Shown here one piece after another: positions 23,832 to 29,838 of a DNA stretch of 56,287 nucleotides (position 1 is its first letter; each line of letters starts with the position of its first letter). The position numbers and the translations under genes are program-made. Below the pieces are notes generated by a model. It was not told the origin of the DNA. It saw only the letters and a list, made by a program, of their open reading frames with translations, and did not search any database. The stretch comes from Branchiostoma floridae (lineage: Eukaryota > Chordata > Leptocardii > Amphioxiformes > Branchiostomatidae): the NCBI RefSeq assembly GCF_000003815.2, contig NC_049986.1, forward strand, positions 5,514,686 through 5,570,972, read 5' to 3'.

Positions 23832-25097
23832 AGAGAGAGAGGCGGAAGAGAGAGGAAGAGAAAGAGGGGGAAGAGCGGAAAACTTATGTGTATCAAGTCG
23901 TTCATTGTAATATAACCAGCTGCTGCCGCGCCGCGTCATACCTGCTATGCAGATACAGATATACAATCATCAAAAACCCTTCCTGATTAATATCAATGAA
24001 TACTTTCAACCGATGATCCACTGTTTTTGACAGGGAGATCGTCTCTCTTTCGGGATGACGATTCTGTTGTCGATGGTGGTCTCTCTGGTTTTCATCTCGG
24101 ATGTCCTGCCGACCAAGGGATCCATGCCTGTTATAGGTACGGGATTTAATCCATTATCTAAAGATTAGGACTAGGAAAAAGTTTTAACGTTATATCTCCG
24201 ATTATGTATCTGAAAACATTAGGGTTGGTTGATAGGAACTCTCTCTTGTATTTAGTTTTCAGTCAAAGTGGTCCAGAAAATACTGTTTAACAATTAATGT
24301 AAAACTGAAGTCGTATGTACATGACAAAACATGTATCTGGAGTCAGGATAGTAGTATCCTGAACATCATGTTCTGATTATACAGATATGCATTCGGCACA
24401 AGCACAGTTTTTCAATTGAAACAGAAATAAAGAGAACGTGGTGGAACACGATTCTACAACGTCTTTTATCACTTAGATGTCAGATAAAAAATCTCTGTAC
24501 CTTGCCAGGGCCAGAGGTTGACCAAAAAAACTAGGGCTGGCAGGTTTTTGCTAGGTCAAACAACTAAAATTAGCTAGGGCATAAGATAAACCTAACCGGA
24601 CCGCAAACACAAAATTTTCGTTCTTAGGTCCAAGTTAGATCTGTTTCTATCATAACGTCATACGTATCTATAACCTTACATGCCATATGAAACGTTTGCA
24701 ACCATTTTGCACAGTTTTATCATTATCAAAAAGATAATCCTTGGTTCTAAATTGATACGGTAATAACTTTTTTTCATTTTAGGTAAACTGGTCATCGTGT
24801 ACATGTGCATGATGGGAGTTTTTGTGATCTACAGCTTAATAGTCATCAGGATCAGCTCAAGGGTGAGTCTCTTTTAAAAAAAAACATTATCATATAGTCT
24901 GGATTCATTGACCAACCAGGAGCCTGCAATTTGATATAAGTTACGAGGTCGTTATACCATTGGCCATGGTTTAAGGTTTTACGCCGATATGCCTAAACTC
25001 AGTTCAATGTGTTTTATTGTAAATTCATGCCCACGGGGCTGCCACACCTTTTCCACGTTATCTCCATGAAAAATGGAGATATAGTTTTGGGTATGTC

Positions 25098-25128
<31 letters not shown>

Positions 25129-26643
25129 CTGTCTGTCTGTGTGTCCGGATTTTTGTAGTGAGCATATCTCAAGAACCTCTTGATAGATTACAATGATATT
25201 TGGTTTGTGGGTAGGTGTTGGGAAGACAAAGGTCAAGGTGAATTTTGGGCCCCCTGGTATGTGACCTTGGTACTGCAGCAGAAATTTTTTGGATCTTTTG
25301 AACTGGATGTGCTATGGTCTTGATTTTTGGATGGCAGATAGCTTGTGACATAAGGAATATATGGTGTACATTTTGGCCCCCTAGCAGGTTGCTCTAGAAC
25401 TGCAGGGGCATTTTTGTCAAAATCTTCTAAGGAGGATAACTGAAGATGGGAACGACACATTCACATGATATTTGGTATGTTTGTAGCTTAGAGATGCACA
25501 TCAGAAAGGGCAAATTATGCAAACTGACACTTAATTTGTATATTTAATGAGGAAAATCTGTATTTGCAGTGTTTCCTTTATAGAACTCAAATACATGTAA
25601 TATATGTATTTTTTGGCAGGTGGAACATTAGCATATACCAATTATGCAAATAAGTCCCTAATTTGCATAATCAATGTAAGAGTGCCATAATTCATTGATT
25701 TGGTAAATGATTGGACAATCGACATAGTGACCAGCGTAGGTTATTTGCAGGTGTACAAATAAGTAAGCATACATTATGCAAATGGCGGTCATTTACATAA
25801 TTGAACTATTTCATGGAGATATGAGGTCTCCGAACCTTTGTTTTATGTGGCAATAATCAGGCCTGTGTTTATCACATATTTGCATATCAGAATGAGTTTT
25901 GTTCTATGTAGAAGAAAGACCTCCCGCCCGTTGTAAAGAAGGTGTTTCTCGGGCATCTCGCTCGCCTGGTGTTCCTCGGAGACCTGACCAAGCCAACACG
26001 TCGCCCCACTGTCGTGAATGTGCATGACATTGAGATGGTGGAAGGCCTGATGGTAAAGGACAGGTAAGCACACACACACACACTGTGGAGGTGTAAATCT
26101 GCTACCCCTTTCCAACTTGTGCCACATTGCACACATGCATGTTACCACAGATAACGTCAAGAAAGTAACGTTGTTAAACATCAAAAGTCTATTTCCACGT
26201 TAAGTAAAAACAAAATGGCCTCCTTCACCACGAAGCACCATAGATAAGGTTAAGAAAGTAACGTTGTTAAACATCAAAAGTCTATTTCCACGTTAAGTAA
26301 AAACAAAATGGCCTCCTTCACCACGAAGCCATGTCCAATGCTATTCTTTCGCCATTAGCAAACCATCTGAAGCCGAGCCAGAAAGTGTCGAAGTCCTGCT
26401 GTCTCTTCAGAGCCAGAAAGTGTCGAAGTCATGCCGTGGAGTCCCTTGGGACCTCAATGCCCTTAGTGATGCCGTGGAGTCCCTTGGACCTCGGGCCAAC
26501 CCCAAACCACTGAGGCGTCGAAAGATGCTGCTCCGAAGACGGACTACCACCAGCTTGTTAAGGTCCTGGACCGTCTCTGTCTCGCCTTGTATGTGTTCGG
26601 ATTGATCATTGCGATTCCCATTGTGAGGTATACCGCGCGCTAG
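11725..26643 (+). CDS. Chimeric CUB-FZ-kringle-CCP Cys-loop ligand-gated ion channel
   Basis: About 18 exons encode roughly 870 residues. In order these are a signal peptide (1-22), CUB (about 27-138), Frizzled-type CRD (about 147-252), kringle (261-342), sushi/CCP (348-405), Cys-loop ligand-binding domain (about 410-625), TM1-TM3 (exons 14-16), a cytoplasmic segment and TM4. The FPFD Cys-loop has the canonical 13-residue spacing. M2 (starting GDRLSFGMTILLS) has Asp at -1' and Leu at 9', which predicts a cation channel at the plasma membrane. Extracellular modules are joined by phase-1 introns, and the only signal peptide for the channel is in exon 1, which argues for one gene. Two problems: the 11/12 junction keeps frame only with a weak donor, and TM4 is out of frame after a 38-bp duplication. 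The ligand is unknown; there is no vicinal YxCC in loop C. It could be a recent pseudogene or an assembly-damaged functional gene. Confidence 0.8.
12032..12873. mobile_element. Tc1/mariner-like foldback element in intron 1
   Basis: Arms of about 165 bp are reverse complements. The left starts TACGATGGGTGATCAATATG; the right ends TTGATCACCCCTCGTA. TA flanks both sides. A nested inverted pair (about 12225-12310 and 12425-12515, sharing AACGTTACTGGGTGTCGCC) lies inside. No transposase is present. A degenerate fragment of the arm recurs at 20100-20210. Confidence 0.65.
13308..13445 (+). CDS. Channel exon 2: CUB middle
   Basis: The exon is bounded by ATTGCAG| and CCTG|GTATGC, phase 1 to phase 1. 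It encodes NTNMTWRIEADSDDVVHLKF followed by FFCLWDYVVVHG, the CUB core with the third cysteine and the D-Y/V motif. The second CUB cysteine is replaced (TW where CTW is usual), matching loss of the first. Confidence 0.85.
13836..13973 (+). CDS. Channel exon 3: CUB end
   Basis: Acceptor TTCTACAG, donor TTTG|GTAACA, phase 1 to 1. It encodes ETFCGIVVP, then NVLSVDFISDDSE and GFFARYWATP, the C-terminal CUB signature (CG, V-F-SD-S, GF-A-Y). Confidence 0.85.
14259..14469 (+). CDS. Channel exon 4: Frizzled-type CRD, first half
   Basis: Acceptor TCTATCACTTTTCAG| keeps frame. An alternative AG at 14200 gives a stop, so it was rejected. It encodes FDKHCKGLNFDWVTFPNFYG, a W-E block, SCHPQVQRFLCALLMPRW: the FZ pattern C-x-L-F, FPN-x-x-G, C-P-x-x-x-x-F-L-C. 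The first FZ cysteine is absent and the cysteine of the usual aPvC motif is Trp. Donor GGAAG|GTGACA, phase 2. Confidence 0.8.
14968..15178. mobile_element. Small inverted-repeat element rich in CRE motifs (intron 4)
   Basis: The ends GGACGTCATTTTGTGACGTC and TGACGTCAAAATGACGTCAT are near reverse complements. Exact TGACGTCA palindromes occur at 14984, 15137 and 15148, with several half sites. No coding content. It could instead be a regulatory cluster. Confidence 0.4.
15388..15527 (+). CDS. Channel exon 5: Frizzled-type CRD, second half
   Basis: Acceptor TCTGCGTCATTAG|, donor AAAG|GTAGGA. It encodes LPCQSWCQEVRSAC, matching the FZ PCRSLCEEVRSxC block, then DWTLPDACPF and TECVNL with the last two FZ cysteines. 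The exon starts in phase 2 and ends in phase 1. Confidence 0.85.
15807..16087. mobile_element. MITE with inner perfect hairpin (intron 5)
   Basis: The outer ends 15807-15826 (AGGGCATGGTCACAAAGGTC) and 16068-16087 are inverted copies. Directly inside the left end is a perfect 23-bp hairpin (15827-15849 with 15872-15894, 22-nt loop) ending in GCGTAGGAGGATG. That motif recurs at 17287, 17492 and 44338. Confidence 0.6.
16173..16328 (+). CDS. Channel exon 6: kringle, first part
   Basis: Acceptor CCTGTATACAG|. It encodes DCYFGKGENYRGKE, KCLHW and ENYCRN, the kringle C1, C2 and C3 signatures (CYxGxGxxYRG, C-x-x-W, YCRN). The donor CAG|GTCTAC is weak but phase 1 and consistent with exon 7. The coding sequence contains an 11-bp perfect inverted repeat. 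Confidence 0.85.
16980..17075 (+). CDS. Channel exon 7: kringle, second part
   Basis: Acceptor CTACCTTTCACAG|, donor AATG|GTAAGG, phase 1 to 1. It encodes EPFCFV, then EPCGLMPC, giving kringle cysteines 4 to 6. With exon 6 all six cysteines are present. The form PFCFV is close to PWCFT in ROR kringles. Confidence 0.85.
17875..18063 (+). CDS. Channel exon 8: sushi/CCP module
   Basis: One exon, phase 1 to 1 (acceptor TCTTGCCAG|, donor AAAG|GTGAGC). It encodes RGCGVPP, GDHVDISCDVGF, MTCIGNENWSKTNPTCK. All four sushi cysteines and the conserved Trp are present in the usual order. Confidence 0.9.
18132..18352. repeat. Compound microsatellite (TA)n-(GA)n-(GATA)n
   Basis: (TA)n at about 18132-18167, interrupted (GA)n at 18166-18226 and (GATA)n at 18240-18352. 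It lies in intron 8, between the CCP exon and the first channel exon. Confidence 0.95.
18627..18751 (+). CDS. Channel exon 9: start of ligand-binding domain
   Basis: Acceptor CTTGTTGCCATCCAG| in phase 1 joins the CCP exon. Donor GCC|GTAAGT in phase 0. It encodes LLAKTLLHPKRYNPELAPS and QVNVTFEGVAVDIIDA, matching the N-terminal helix and first strand of Cys-loop receptors. In ordinary receptors this follows the signal peptide directly. Confidence 0.8.
19057..19101 (+). CDS. Channel exon 10: ligand-binding domain
   Basis: A 45-nt exon, phase 0 to 0 (GGTTTCAG|GACG, GCTA|GTGAGT). It encodes DAKNEDMFSAIAFRL. A 45-nt exon at this place is typical of Cys-loop receptor genes. Confidence 0.8.
19307..19416 (+). 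CDS. Channel exon 11: ligand-binding domain (3' end uncertain)
   Basis: Acceptor TTCTTCCAG|. It encodes HWTDNRLSWTSKQND and RKRVWTPK, the W-x-D-x-R-L-x-W and W-x-P motifs of the family. The good donor at 19416 (AAA|GTAAAT) gives a stop on joining exon 12. A weak donor after 19399 (AAA|GTCTAT) preserves the frame. The exon end is therefore uncertain. Confidence 0.65.
19576..19786 (+). CDS. Channel exon 12: cysteine-rich insert and ligand-binding strands
   Basis: Acceptor ATTACTCTAG|, donor CTCG|GTAAAA. It encodes FVPKTNNCTLDQLVC and NDCVDCCSGD, a five-cysteine stretch not usual at this position, then TVTVTSDGLVEW, the conserved V-x-x-x-G-x-V-x-W strand, and TTCEL, the first cysteine of the Cys-loop. 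Confidence 0.75.
19861..19970. repeat. 110-bp near-perfect foldback (intron 12)
   Basis: The arms 19861-19904 and about 19926-19970 are reverse complements, sharing TACATTTTACCCCTTACATT and GTACCAACAATTATATGAT with few mismatches. The loop is about 22 nt. It is likely a minimal MITE. Confidence 0.65.
20263..20444 (+). CDS. Channel exon 13: Cys-loop
   Basis: Acceptor TTTTTATCTACAG|. It completes CELDSALFPFDTMGC, the diagnostic Cys-loop with exactly 13 residues between the cysteines and the FPFD core. It ends QWWAKWK in phase 0. The donor AAG|GTATGG abuts a LINE insertion. Confidence 0.85.
20446..21640 (+). mobile_element. 5'-truncated LINE (L1/Tx1-like) in intron 13
   Basis: The inserted strand reads GSDLLDTNGKFLSYEEL, then after a frameshift near 20830 FNKFLPTRKMLYIWK and the zinc-knuckle-like CIHCGIEQEDTLHLFWEC followed by PRVSQFW. 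This is the region after reverse transcriptase in L1/Tx1 elements. It ends in an A-rich tail at 21626-21640. The 5' end is truncated within about 6 bp of the exon 13 splice donor. It is a dead copy. I see no convincing target-site duplication. Confidence 0.75.
22034..22171 (+). CDS. Channel exon 14: pre-TM1 and TM1
   Basis: Acceptor CCTTTTCTACCAG|, donor AAG|GTTAGT, phase 0 to 0. It encodes FDRNPTADFCTT followed by LSPVIILSVLMCIIFVLPV, the first membrane helix. The R-x-P pattern before it is a family hallmark. Confidence 0.88.
22661..23635. mobile_element. piggyBac-like MITE with TTAA flanks (intron 14)
   Basis: TTAA occurs at 22657-22660 and 23636-23639. The ends are inverted: CCCTCAAACACCCGAG and CGGGTGCTTGAGGG. 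Palindromes of the type GGGGTCC-6N-GGACCCC lie near both ends (22680, 22857, 23575). There is no transposase. The interior carries a perfect X-box palindrome (23235-23248), TGACGTCA, and GGCCATCTTGGA (YY1-like). Confidence 0.7.
23755..23875. repeat. (GA)n purine tract
   Basis: A long GAGA/GGGA tract just before exon 15 on the + strand. The apparent Ser/Leu-rich and Arg/Glu-rich ORFs across it are artefacts of composition. Confidence 0.95.
24034..24136 (+). CDS. Channel exon 15: pore helix TM2
   Basis: Acceptor GTTTTTGACAG|, donor ATAG|GTACGG, phase 0 to 1. It encodes GDRLSFGMTILLSMVVSL then VFISDVLPTKGSMPV. Residues read Asp -1', Arg 0', Thr 6', Leu 9', Asp 20', the acidic-ring layout of cation-selective receptors. 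There is no Pro-Ala at -2'/-1' as in anion channels. Confidence 0.88.
24783..24862 (+). CDS. Channel exon 16: TM3
   Basis: Acceptor TTTCATTTTAG|, donor AGG|GTGAGT. It encodes GKLVIVYMCMMGVFVIYSL then IVIRISSR, the third membrane helix and start of the cytoplasmic loop. Confidence 0.85.
25060..25860. repeat. Dispersed repeat with (GT)n head (intron 16)
   Basis: It begins with the small palindrome ATCTCCATGAAAAATGGAGAT (25063-25083 region), then (TG)n and (TCTG)n. It ends near CATGGAGATATGAGGTCTCC. A related start with (TG)n occurs near 28490-28560. It is non-coding. Confidence 0.45.
25912..26063 (+). CDS. Channel exon 17: cytoplasmic loop
   Basis: Acceptor TTGTTCTATGTAG|, donor ACAG|GTAAGC, phase 0 to 2. 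It encodes LPPVVKKVFLGHLARL then FLGDLTKP, the conserved post-TM3 amphipathic segment of Cys-loop receptors. Confidence 0.8.
26145..26330. repeat. 93-bp tandem duplication (intron 17)
   Basis: Two nearly identical 93-bp units: GAAAGTAACGTTGTTAAACA starts at 26161 and again at 26254. The units run through TCACCACGAAGC. It lies just upstream of the 35-bp and 38-bp duplications in exon 18. Confidence 0.9.
26359..26643 (+). CDS. Channel exon 18: loop end and TM4, frame broken
   Basis: Acceptor TTTCGCCATTAG| in phase 2. The first frame reads SKPSEAEPESVEV and runs through copy 1 of a 38-bp tandem repeat (26431-26468; partial copy 2 from 26469). TM4 (DYHQLVKVLDRLCLALYVFG, then LIIAIPIV) lies in another frame ending at TAG 26641. 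That frame is closed upstream at 26467. Dropping one 38-bp unit would make the exon a single frame. A second, 35-bp duplication lies at 26376-26430. Confidence 0.65.
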
Positions 26644-27491
26644 CAACAACAAAGATTGACATAGAAACTGCTTTGAATCAATAATTGTTGAAGCTTGAAT
26701 GAATGCTTGATGGTTATTGTAAATATACTGTAAATATATCGGTCCCAGCCCTCCCGCGGGTCGGATCGTCCTCCGGCCGTCGGGCGATCCTTCCCGAGGT
26801 CGGGCTGGTACCACGGGTGATACGGAATACACCGTGTTGTATTTTATTTATGTCATACCCACCTGAGAAAACACATATTTCGATGGAAATGCACAAGAAG
26901 TTGAGAAAATGTTGTGTCCTCGAACGAACAAAAGATTGTAACAACAGCAATTCTAACGTCCGAATACGGTATTCGAGTTTTCAACCATGCCTTATTTGGC
27001 CCGTTGGAATTTACTCGAAGGAAGCCTGTGTCATACAACTTAGAACCTGTGTGATACGGAAAAATATCACACGGTCCAGAACACCCGTATCGAACGTTTT
27101 CGCGTCACAGGTATGACATAATGAGGATTATGTAGCAATCCATTGGTGAAATTAGGCTTTGTAGATTTTGGAACATCGACTTAATTGTGCAACATTTAGA
27201 ACAATTTTCCACATTTAGAATAGTTTGCATCTTTTAGAAGAGTTGGTAACACTAAGAACAGTTTGAAACATCTAGAACATTGCGTAAAATGTAGAATGTT
27301 TTTTTTTAATATTCATACAGCAATATAAATGTAATACTAATCTTGCTGACCGTGGTAAATTGTCGACATGAAGTCATTCTATCTTTAGGGCTGCTGTGGT
27401 TTGATGAGCATTGAGATCATTATGTATCATGACTTACCACTTCATTGTGGTTATGTCTTATGATGAAACAATGTAATTTTTCGAGGTATTA

Positions 27492-27886
27492 TAAGCCATG
27501 TTGATTTGAATATATGTATGACATCCGCGCGCGAATAAATTTTCGGCCGTTTTCAAAAATAAAATAAAAAATGTTTTCAACCATACTCTAAATCGTACAA
27601 AGCAGCTTCAAAATAAGGGAACATATGATATGGATTGAATGGAATATAGGAAAACGTGTACGTATGTCATAGAACATTACAAGGTCAAATTAGATATGAA
27701 AGAACAAAAATGAAGAATCTGTTGTTCTGTGTACTATATTTTGTGTGTTCAGTCATTTGTTCAGCCTTCCTGACCACTTAGATTTCAGGCAACTTTTTGG
27801 TCAAACATTTTTGTCTGTACGCTCGTATCAGTTTTATTTTATTCCAAGAGGATGTCATCCATATAATCCAATCAACATATCCTTAT
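27492..27886. mobile_element. MITE family B, copy 1
   Basis: The left end reads AAGCCATGTTGATTTGAATA and the right end (27851-27886) is its imperfect inverse, GGATGTCATCCATATAATCC then AATCAACATATCCTT. Relatives lie at 37962-38306, 42127, 50090 and probably 16400. No coding content. Confidence 0.6.
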
Positions 27887-28022
27887 TTAGATATTAATGT
27901 TTTACCATGCTTCAGGTGAGACCTAACGTCACACCTCAGTAGATACTGTAGTACATAACTCAGAAATCTAGTATGCAATAGTCTTGTGTGTGAGTGTTGT
28001 GAGAACAATGTTTTCTTTCTAA

Positions 28023-28341
28023 AGCTAAGGGCACAACCCGCCGTGCGTGCAAATACGTGCTGTCCACGTTTCCGAAATCTTTTTGGATCTGTAAGTGGTA
28101 AGTACCGCCTCCGTACGAACTCGTAGATCCAACGGATTTTGGAGTACGCAGACAAGCCGTAGAACTTTACGTGCAAGTAAAACTTTGTATGCCATCGGGC
28201 TGCGGATTCGCCCCCATACGTGCCAGTACGGGTGACGCGCTTGCCCTGACAGCCTGAACGATTTCAGAAATAGGTGGCGGGCGTTGTCTCTCAAAAAAAC
28301 GTCCGGACAAATTGCACGTACGGCGGGTTGTGCCCTTAGCT
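28023..28341. mobile_element. MITE family A, copy 2 (intact ends)
   Basis: The inverted ends are about 28 bp: AGCTAAGGGCACAACCCGCC at the left and GGCGGGTTGTGCCCTTAGCT at the right. The body is about 260 bp, GC-rich and without transposase. It matches copies at 690-1003 and 34025-34348. Confidence 0.8.
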
Positions 28342-28987
28342 ACCTAACATGCCAAATGAATCACTGTCCTTGATAAGTTTACGTGGCAAACGCACGTGTT
28401 GTACGGATAGGTATAGTTCTAATGAACCACATATAGGCTGAATAGCTAGCTTTACATTTCACTGTGTTTCAATTTATACCTTCACTAGAGGGGTTACGTT
28501 TTCGGTAGCGTTTGTGTGTGTGTATGTATGTGGGTGGGTGTGTAGCTGACCAGCAAAACTCAAGAATGCCTGGATGGATTTTCTTGATATTTAAAACATG
28601 GATAGTTCTTGATGAGACCTATAAACGAGTAGATTTTACCCCCCATCCCCAACCCTATCGTGTTGTTACGGTACTATAGCGGTACTTCCGGGTTTGATAA
28701 CGCGTCTTTGAATTTTCTTCTAATCGAATGGTTGAAACAAGGATTTCTTCTGCTTGAATGGTTGAAATAAAGATGTGTTGTGGCGTTATTCTTGTGTTCG
28801 GCGTCAGATCCTTTCAGAAAGCAAACCTAACGATGCTCTTCATGCATGTAGCGTATGTGTAGTGTATTGATTAACATGTACATCTGGTACCACTTTGGTC
28901 CCATTAAACGTACTAATGATTAATGTTTTCTGCCCAAAATGCCCAAATTTGTTGCTTCAAAATTTAATTCATAGAGTTAATTTTGTG

Positions 28988-28993
28988 TTTATT
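28988..28993 (-). promoter_or_regulatory. Candidate polyadenylation signal for the esterase
   Basis: AATAAA on the minus strand about 80 nt past the esterase stop codon. Confidence 0.45.
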
Positions 28994-29072
28994 TTTAATG
29001 CCATATGGTTCCCCCTGCAAAGTGTTCCCCCATGGAACTCCCCCACATCAAAATACTGTACCTATATTAACG

Positions 29073-29838
29073 TTACAGATGATCGCGTAAGAACGTTGCC
29101 AAGTCCTGTTCTAGCTGTTTTCCGACCTCAAAGTAAAATGGCTTTGATTGGTTAATTCCGTGGAAGCCCGCCGGGTAGCGCGCCAGTCGGACCTGAACTC
29201 CCGCCATTTCCAGCCTCCTGGCGTACAATATCCCGTCATCCCTCAGTACATCCGTCCCACTAACGGTGATGAACGTGTTGGGCAGTCCAGACAAGTCGGC
29301 GTCTTCTGACATCAGTGGAGCGTAGTAGGGGTTCAAGATGTTCTTCATGTCGTCTGGTAGATCTACCCTGACGTCTTCAGGTATCAATCTTGGCACGGAC
29401 TCGTCGAGAATGTGTCGGTCAACGAAACTGGCGTAACGCGACTTCTTCAGCGCAGTCGTGGTGTGCCTGTTGCTTGAAAACGTGTCGACTAGAGACATGT
29501 CATTGTTGAGATATCGTATCCAGCATTTAATGTTCCTCTCGGGAGGGAGGACTACAAAGTATTTGCGTCCTCTGACGTAAGAAGGAGTTTGAAAGTCGAA
29601 AGCTTGGAGAGGGGGGTGGATTAACGCTTGGAGTTTTAATGGCGGGAACTTTTTTTTGTCGTCCTTGTTCAGTCTCAGAGCCACCGCAGCAGCCAGGTTG
29701 CCGCCAGCGCTTTGGCCTGCCACGCCGATTCTCTTTGAGTCGACTCCGTACTCACTGGCGTGTTGGAGGAAATGCTGAGTAGCTATAAGACAGTCTTCAA
29801 ACGGAATGGGGAACTTGTTTTCAGGTGCCAGCCGATAT
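29073..29838 (-). CDS. Esterase exon 4: catalytic core and C-terminus
   Basis: Acceptor TATTTGTTTCAG|. It encodes YRLAPENKFPIPFEDC, GQSAGGN, TDVLRDDG and GFHGI, and ends FLRDHL with TAA at 29073-29075. Confidence 0.94.

Larger units (their letters stand above)
26644..29072. other. Intergenic region between channel and esterase genes
   Basis: It begins with the presumed 3'UTR of the channel gene; no clear AATAAA lies close to the stop. It contains a GC-rich imperfect palindrome (26747-26811), an inverted pair GTCATACC/GGTATGAC at 26855 and 27110, two MITEs (27492-27886 and 28023-28341) and a (GT)n-headed repeat near 28490. No coding exon is seen. Confidence 0.5.
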
